Under the pieces are notes generated by a model. The model ran no database searches. It saw only the letters and a program-made list of their open reading frames with translations, and had not been told where the DNA came from. This document shows, piece by piece, positions 57,408 to 64,000 of a DNA stretch of 64,000 nucleotides. The stretch covers positions 868,001-932,000 of the forward strand of contig CADCSX010000003.1 of the NCBI GenBank assembly GCA_902805475.1, read 5' to 3'. Every line of letters begins with the position of its first letter. The stretch's first letter is position 1. The stretch comes from Entonaema liquescens (taxonomy: Eukaryota > Ascomycota > Sordariomycetes > Xylariales > Xylariaceae). The translations under genes were made by a program, and so were the position numbers.

Positions 57408-60284
57408 CTAAACGGGACCCTTAACGCCCGTCTCGCACTTCAGGGTATCCGAGTAACACACGACCGGCAGATCATCGCTCGCCTCGCCGATCCAGATCTT
57501 GTATTTCCCATCTGGTTTCGGCACGATCCAGTTCTGCCGCACCGTATCCCAGACGCTTACATCTTTGCGCGTAAGGCTCAGCTCCAGCGTCTCGCTCTGA
57601 CCCGGCGCGAGCGCCGTTCCCGTCTTTTCGAAGTCACGTAACTGGATGATGGGAGTGTCGACGCCTGCGTCCTCGGGGAACTGGACGTATGCTTGTGCGA
57701 CAGCTTTGCCGGCTGTGGTGCCCTCCTTGGCAGTATTTGTTACCGTGACTTTGATGGTGTATGCTACGTCCCAGATCGCGGGGTTGCCGCCGCTGGGGCC
57801 ACCCGCAGGCGGAACGTCCTCTTTCTGCTTGTCTGAGTACCCCTCTGGGTATGGGTATTTCTTGTCGCCGGCCGCGCCGATCTTATACGCAGCGTCGGCG
57901 TCGCCATTGGATAGCCATGGGTAGAGGTATCTCCAGATACGGTTGAGGCCATCTGGGAAGTACGCTTCTGACGCAGCGGGGATGGTAGTGTTGAGGCTAG
58001 CAACGGGAGATGTAGGCTTTGCGGGTCGAGCCGGTGGAACTTCTGACAACTCCGTCACGCGGGTGATGGAAGCGTTAGAGAAGCTGAAGGATGCGTAGCT
58101 GAGGCCGTGGCCGAAGGCAAAGCGTGGCTTAATGTTGTTCTTATTTAGATATCGGTAGTCGATATACAAGCCTTCCGAATAAGTATCCTGCGTCTGACTA
58201 AGAGGCGTGGCAACTAGGTCGAGGCTATCGGGGTAGTCGTCTTCAGAGACAGGAATGCTGTACGGCAGATGTCCGCTAGGGGATGATTCGCCATATATGA
58301 TCTCGGTAAGCGAATCACCGGCTTCCTGTCCGGGAAGATGGGCTATCAACACAGCTTTGACAGAGGGAAGATCAATCCAAGGTTCCACAATAATAGGACC
58401 AACGGTGTGGACAACGACAACAACATTGCTGTATTTCGCAGCCGCTTTTTGAACTAGTTCATCACCATTATGCCAAGCCTTTAACCCACTCTCGTCGCGG
58501 TCTCCATGGTTGCCTTCGACAGTATACGAATTCTCCCCAGAGTCGGAAGTGATGAACACGATGGCGACATCGTCCTCGGTTGGCTCCGGGACAGAAGGGA
58601 AATTATCCGTATCATAGTACGTAACATTGGTCGCTTTCCGCTTGAACGAGCTAATCGGGTCGTCTATGTAGGGGTAGTTGGCGGATCCTGAACCCCATCC
58701 CATACCCAACAGACCTCTGTTGCAGCTCTTGTCCGTGCACGAGTTGATCCCCTTAGGGTCAGCCTGAGCGTCGGTCCCAAATACAAAGAGAGGAGCCGAA
58801 GTTGATATTGGCAGAAAGCTACCATTATTCTTCAGTAATGTGATAGCTTCTTGAGCCACTTGTTTGGCAACCACTTTGTGGTCGGCCTGGACATTGACGT
58901 ATTCGTTGACAACACCGATCGGAGAGAATAGGGCACCTGGATAGAGGGGCCCTTCACGATCCGCGGTATTTGAAGAAAAGTTAGGAGGCGGATAGTCCTT
59001 ATCTTGGCCAAGTTGATACCACGTAGCGACAACACGTGTAGCCATATCGTTTAGTCGATCAACAGGTACAGAGCCATTTAGAACGGATCGTGTAAGTTCA
59101 AACATCCAGTTAGAGTAGCCATCCAGGGGGATATTGTTGCCAATGGTATCTCCGGGCATAGACATGTCCAGGCCAGCGAGAGCAGACGCAACGCCCGAAA
59201 TCTGCGCAAGCCAGTCGGTCATGACAATACCCTGAAAACCAAGTTCATCCTTCAAGATTCCATTGAGAAGGTAACTGTTCTGAGAAGCGGCGGATCCGTT
59301 AATCTATAACTTGGTCAATAAGGATTGTTTAATTGTATTAGAATATGAGTGTAGGTAAACATACCGCATTGTAGGAAGCCATTATCGAGCCGACTCCAGC
59401 CTTAACACCATCTGCAAATGGCCAAAGGTATAGTTCATGTAGAGCTCGGTCGTCTATAATTTCATTAATCACAGTTTCTGACTATACTTGCTCGTAAATA
59501 CTCACCGATGTTCGAACTGTATGCTTGCTGGAACGGGTTGTACATGCGGTAAAGCTCTTGCTCGTTTCCGACCAAATGCTTTAACGTGGCGACGACTCCC
59601 CGGTCTTGCACTCCTTTAATCGTCTGAACTGCAGAAATAGCTTGAAGGACAGGATCGGTTCCGAAGCCCTCCCAATTTCGGCCACCCCTTGGCTTTTTTC
59701 CTAGGGCTCCAACAGATGGTCCTAAGTAGAAGTTGGCGCCCTTGCCTCTAAATTCCTCACCAAGGGCAACACCTCTCTCATATATGAGATCCTTGTTAAA
59801 CGTTGCTCCAGTAGTGATGCCGGCGGGGAAAGCAGTGACATTGTCTGTTGTTCGTACACCTAGGGGACCATCCTGCAAACATAATTCCGGAAACCCCAGC
59901 CGTGGTACGCTACCACTATTCCCAACGCAACGCCCTGAATCAGTATGTTAGCATTTAGAAAGCTCTTCGGTTTTCGTTATCGTACCCTAGGCTCCGGTTA
60001 GTGAAAAGATTCCATATACGTTTTGCAGGTGATAGTTATACCATAAAAATACCAGTCCCAGCAGTTATGTTGACTTTTTCAGCCAGAGTCATTTGCGACA
60101 CCAACTTGACTGCTTTTTCGTAGCTCTCGGACCAGTCATCGGCCCAGCCGCCATAAGGGGTCGGGTAATACGGGGCGGCGACAAAGCCCCCGGGGACGGG
60201 ATCCCGATGGAGTAATACGGAGGCTGATGCCGTACTCGCGAGGAGACATAGCGAAAGGCTACGAAGTCCTGAAGGACGCCCCAT
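57408..60284 (-). CDS. Secreted GH3 beta-glucosidase
   Basis: Minus strand, exons 60042-60284, 59506-59934, 59365-59453 and 57408-59303; ~885 residues. Signal peptide at residues 1-21 (LRSLSLCLLASTASA). Family marks: EKVNITAGTG, GRCVGNSGSVPRLGFPELCLQDGPLGVR, KHLVGNEQELYR, SSNIDDRALHELYLWPF, SYNA, NSYLLNGILKDELGFQGIVMTDW with the nucleophile Asp near residue 284, then the alpha/beta sandwich, PA14-free spacer and C-terminal fibronectin-III-like domain. It hydrolyses cello-oligosaccharides or other beta-glucosides outside the cell. Exons 1 and 2 do not join in phase with the GTATAA donor (60041); one extra G at the junction gives the family sequence GTGIFMGRCVGN. A GTATTT donor slightly upstream is in phase but would delete four conserved-region residues. 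Confidence 0.92.
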
Positions 60285-60449
60285 GTTGAAGATTACTATT
60301 ATGATTATTCCAGAAAAAGATAGGGTAACACGGGCTTCCCTAGGTAATTAATTATAATGTATTTAGGGCACTTTAAAAGTGCATCGTGAATCCGTGGACA
60401 CGCGAGCTGTGTGGCTGAACAACAAGGCAACACCATTTTCACACTCGTG

Positions 60450-60454
60450 ATTGG
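60450..60454 (-). promoter_or_regulatory. CCAAT box upstream of beta-glucosidase
   Basis: CCAAT on the minus strand, ~165 bases before the start codon, a usual position for the fungal Hap complex. Single-motif evidence. Confidence 0.3.
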
Positions 60455-63072
60455 CGACTACCTTAGTTAAATACGTGAGTGACGGGAAGGATGATCTAGG
60501 GATGATCCAGGGACGGACCACGGGAGGCTTGCATTGTAGACGGTCGCTGCCGCTCAGCCCGCTTGGCTAGGTTTCTCACCTAGCACAAGACATGGTGCTG
60601 CTTGCTGTACGAGGTATGCAGCTCGGTTTTCGGGTTCGATCCGAGCGGTGGTTCCTGCGATTCCATCACTACTTGGACCAAGATCTTGGATGATGCCGGT
60701 ATGCCCAGATGCCCAGCACATGGTTATCCGGCATTAAGCTCGAATTGTAGAATAGGCGGGGTAGTAAGTGGGTTGGGTCAAGGAATAATTTCCGTATTTT
60801 GTTATGCTTACGGGCTTTTAGATTTGGATCGCCGGCTTCGTGAATGCTAAGCCGAGACAGCTTTCTACTAGAACTGCTAGAGGTATCTTCGGCCCATCAA
60901 CCCGGACGGCTAAACAACGGATGATTCTTCGAAGGTAATGGCCTATATAGGCAGGTATATGTAGTGTGTAGCATGCAAAGGTGTAGTATGGTCTGCAAAG
61001 TGTCACCTGCATACGAGGGTTCAAAATAGCGGTCACCTTGAAGGTCCACTACTACCAGCGCAGACAAAATAGAGAGGCTGACAGTGTGTAGTATCGCATC
61101 CTCGGCAGCCATTCTTTAGCATCTGATCGGATGCGGAGTAGATGAGCGGAATAAAGTTGCAAGCTGACCTGTCGGGCGAGCTGGTGACGTGTTGCGAGGT
61201 TGCAAGCCTGCTAGGTTGCAGCGAGATTGGCTACGGTAGCATGGGCGCGACGCAGCATCGGGGAATCAATCTCGATGTAGATTTCAGCTTCCGATGCTAT
61301 ACTCAAAGCAGCTTTAAAAATAGTGCATGTTCCTGGAAATATCTCCACGATCTACCATCATCGTATTATGATTTTTAGGAGATGTTCTTGGTATAGTTAT
61401 GCGTTTGTGTATTAGTAGGAAAATAAAATAGCTATACCCATCTGTACGTAACATCAACTAACTAAAAGCCTGGGGAATCGGGGGGCACGGGATAGGCGGA
61501 GAAATACCGTATAGCGATAGTTTAATTACCTACCAGTTGAACCTTCTTCGCAAACTCCAGTATGTAGTCCTTAAATCCCACCCTGACCCTTAAAAGTTGG
61601 TGTTACATCTTTACTTCGTACTTTTTGTACATCATACTTTAAAAGCCTTGATTCGTCTTATACAGAGCGAACTTGTTAGGAACACTAACTCATGTCTCTA
61701 TTCTATTAGAACCAAGTAAACTAATTTATAATGGCGAAGGGGTAGAGGTATAGGTCACATTGAGTGACTTATATATTATTCTTCGTAATATCTTATTAAC
61801 GGGTTATGGACAAGGGGAAAAAAAAATCTTCGGCGATTATTTACGCATAATAATCCATATGTTTTATGATAATCCCTGGAAGCGATACAGAACTCCTAAG
61901 ACTTGTATTTAAAAGGATACACTTCTGTTTGTCAAAGTAGGTATTTAAGACTCTTAAGACCCTATGCCGTCTTACGTTGGATAATATGGATTTGGTTACC
62001 TGAATTGATTATTTGTCTTTCTTCAAGTGAGTTCTTGTTTAATTTGCTGACTTGGTCGTACCAAGGTGTGAGCTACCGGCGGTGCACCTCGACCGAATTG
62101 ATGTACTGTAGTATTCCGAAGACTGGTCGAAATTGTTTCAGCAATTACTCGCATGATGTCTGAGGGGACTTTCCTTAGTGCCTCATACATAAGTAGGTAG
62201 TTGCTGTAGGTAAGCCACTACCTATAAGCCCTCTCCGATTGCGTGCCGAGTAGGGGTCCACCCTGAGCGGCTATCCGTTATCCTTAACGCCTATCATAAA
62301 CCCATAGACATTTAGCACCTACCCAGAAAGTATATAGCTCACGTGGGCAAAGTTAGTCTATTTGTGTCTATTTGTGTTACGGGGTGACATTGTGGATCCC
62401 TAACAGGATTTAAACATAGCGCAGATTTAAATCCTATAATCCTGCTGTGATACCTCAGAACCCCTTCAATATCTCATTATTTTCAATAGCCCATTATTTA
62501 TCGTGCTATTTAATGACAAAAACACAAAATATATACCACGATGTTTCTACTACGCAACTAAATAGTCAAGAGGGCTGACTGTATTCCCCGAGTCGGACGC
62601 CCTATTGTGGGCACTGGACTTCTATGTCTTGCTAGTATCTTAGTTCCGGTATCACTCAGCGAATGGGAAGCCTTGAAGCATTCCTCTTCAGGTATTAATT
62701 GGTTACTCTATTCTCGCTCTGGCAACCAATCAATGTCCTTCTTTGCCGTGTTCCCCAACCTTCCCTAACAAGTCACCATCTCAAAATAATGTATTTATGG
62801 CCCTACCTACAAGGGTCGCTTTCTGATTTCTAAATTCTCGGGGTAGCCATACCTGGTCTCGACTCGCCCGCCCCTCAAACGCATGGAAAACCTGGGAGAC
62901 TTGCCGCGCACATAGTATGCTATCCATGTATGGTATTCCGTGTTGGACCTAGCATGGCTACCTAGGTACCTGGGTAGGATTGTGGCAGAGACAAGCTTTT
63001 TGGACGGTTGAAACCCTCAGATCGGAACAGAGATTCTAGATGTTTTATACATGGGCTGTTAGGGCCAAATTA

Positions 63073-63106
63073 GTTCAGTCGAAACATGGAGTCTCCATGT
63101 CTGAAC
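63073..63106 (+). repeat. Two-part palindrome in the lipase promoter
   Basis: Outer arms GTTCAG/CTGAAC and inner arms ACATGGA/TCCATGT around a GTC loop. It ends ~225 bases before the lipase ATG, so it could be a dimeric transcription-factor site or an RNA hairpin in a long leader. Confidence 0.75.
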
Positions 63107-63329
63107 AGAGAGTAACCTACCTTTGTAGGTAGGTAGGTCGAAATGGTATAGCGAGAGGTTAGTGAGATGAGATCGGCGTGTCTCGAAGCCGCAATGTTGG
63201 CTCCCTTCCTCACTTGCTTTACCATAATAAGTAAAGGGCATCCACGCGGAATGTTCAAATTTCCTTCTCATCTTCTCGAACATCATCCCTCCTTCGTCTC
63301 GTCGTTGCCTTTCCTCTTGACTGGTCAAG

Positions 63330-64000
63330 ATGAAGCGGTTTAGCTACGCCCTGGTACCTGCCTTTAGCTTACTCGCCTCTGCGAGCCCGGTTCCCGCTAC
63401 TCATTTCGAGATTAGCAATGGCAGTATGTGTCTTGCAGCTAATATTCAAATAAAGCAGCATGTTAACAGATAAATAGGCACCGTCACCGCGGCCGACGTT
63501 TCGACCTTGAAGTTCTTCTCTCAGTATGCCGGGGCAAGCTACTGTAACAGTGAGAGTGAGGTAGAAATAGGTGCTACCATCACCTGCGCCGACGAGTCCT
63601 GTCCGGATGTCAGTGCTGCGGGCGCTCAGATAGTATCAACCTTCGCGTAAGTCAGCATCATAATCATATTTAGATTTCAGGCGTGGAAGGGGATATAAGA
63701 AGCAAACACACTAAACTAACACTTGATAAGTGGACACCTTACTGGTATCGAAGGCTTCGTCTCGTTGGATAAAACCAATGAGCTGATCGTGGCATCTATA
63801 AGAGGGTCTCATTCTATTCGCAACTGGCTTGCTGAGTAAGTCCAACTTCCAATATACTTCCAGTATATACCTTATTATGAAGGAAGCGTCTAACCCCAGG
63901 GCAGTCTTTCATTCATTCCGCTCCCTTGCTCTCTCGTAGATGACTGCCGCATCCATACTGGCTTCCTCACAGCATGGAAAGAGATAGAAGATGAGCTGCT
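63330..64000 (+). CDS. Secreted class 3 lipase (3' end outside window)
   Basis: Exons 63330-63423, 63478-63646, 63731-63835 and 63905 onward, with consistent phases and GTATGT, GTAAGT and GTAAGT donors. The signal peptide is MKRFSYALVPAFSLLASASP, followed by PVPATHFEISNGSTVTAADV, FFSQYAGASYCNSE, ITCADESCPDV, TGIEGFVSLDKTNELIVASIRGSHSIRNWLAD-LSFIPLP and DDCRIHTGFLTAWKEIEDEL. This is the N-terminal half of the alpha/beta-hydrolase fold of Rhizomucor-lipase relatives (lipase or feruloyl-esterase type); RGSHSIRNW is the conserved strand before the lid. The GHSLG nucleophile motif would come just beyond the window. The last acceptor is GGGCAG at 63899-63904; the nearer TAG at 63937-63939 is out of phase. 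It should hydrolyse acylglycerols or related esters outside the cell. Confidence 0.88.

Larger units (their letters stand above)
60285..63329. other. Gene-poor region between beta-glucosidase and lipase (divergent promoters)
   Basis: About 3 kb. The left end is the beta-glucosidase promoter. Inverted repeats occur at 60621-60646 (GCTCGG...CCGAGC), 60693-60734 (ATGCCGG...CCGGCAT) and 63073-63106. Frames within it lack motifs or ATG starts. No gene is supported. Confidence 0.5.

Noticed and set aside
60601..60660. tRNA-like TTCGATCC box
   Set aside because: The flanking bases do not form a T-arm of 5 bp with a 7-base loop, and no acceptor stem or A box fits; it is better read as a simple 6-bp hairpin.
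1..64000. CRISPR arrays, bacterial operons, biosynthetic (PKS/NRPS) clusters, viral insertions
   Set aside because: No spaced direct repeats, no polycistronic layout, no megasynthase domains and no viral proteins were seen.

Overview
The window is nuclear DNA of a filamentous ascomycete (Pezizomycotina; Sordariomycetes is my guess, not shown). The evidence is short introns of about 50-120 bases with GT...CTAAC...AG signals, single genes each with its own promoter, a SepA-type formin, fungal-type Sec16, CYC2, AIM32, Yop1 and RFX proteins, and AT-rich islands that look like repeat-induced point mutation (RIP).

Layout. 1-6.4 kb: the tail of a WD40-type protein, then AIM32 and CYC2 (both mitochondrial) and HUS1 (checkpoint clamp). 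6.7-7.4 kb: an AT-rich transposon relic with 35-bp inverted ends next to TA. 8.1-8.9 kb: a RING protein. 9-12.3 kb: gene-poor DNA with an unusual cluster of hairpins, followed by a small conserved one-helix membrane protein whose frame is broken. 13-16 kb: a 3-kb extremely AT-rich island in which nearly every remaining C is in CpG. 17.7-23 kb: formin. 24.1-32.5 kb: an FMN 2-hydroxyacid oxidase and Sec16. 34-44.6 kb: an FAD amine/amino-acid oxidase, KIN17, aspartokinase and RFX1. 46.3-50 kb: Yop1 and an eIF4E-family cap-binding protein. 52.1-54.2 kb: the large CAF-1 subunit. 54.7-55.2 kb: a small AT-rich island with a 21-bp inverted repeat. 56.3-60.3 kb: mitochondrial ribosomal protein bL34 and a secreted GH3 beta-glucosidase. 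63.3 kb to the end: the start of a secreted class 3 lipase.

Most genes are core housekeeping genes (secretory pathway, chromatin, replication checkpoint, mitochondria, actin, translation). They do not form one pathway, and I see no biosynthetic cluster, CRISPR array, RNA gene or defence island. The two secreted hydrolases at the right end fit a plant-litter or plant-associated lifestyle.

A theme across the window is that seven otherwise well-conserved genes have a reading-frame break. Most breaks sit on a C4 or G4 run and are repaired by assuming one more C or G. Several of these genes are expected to be essential, so uncorrected homopolymer errors in the assembly are the simplest explanation. 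Exon boundaries below were deduced by eye from splice signals and phase and should be treated as models.
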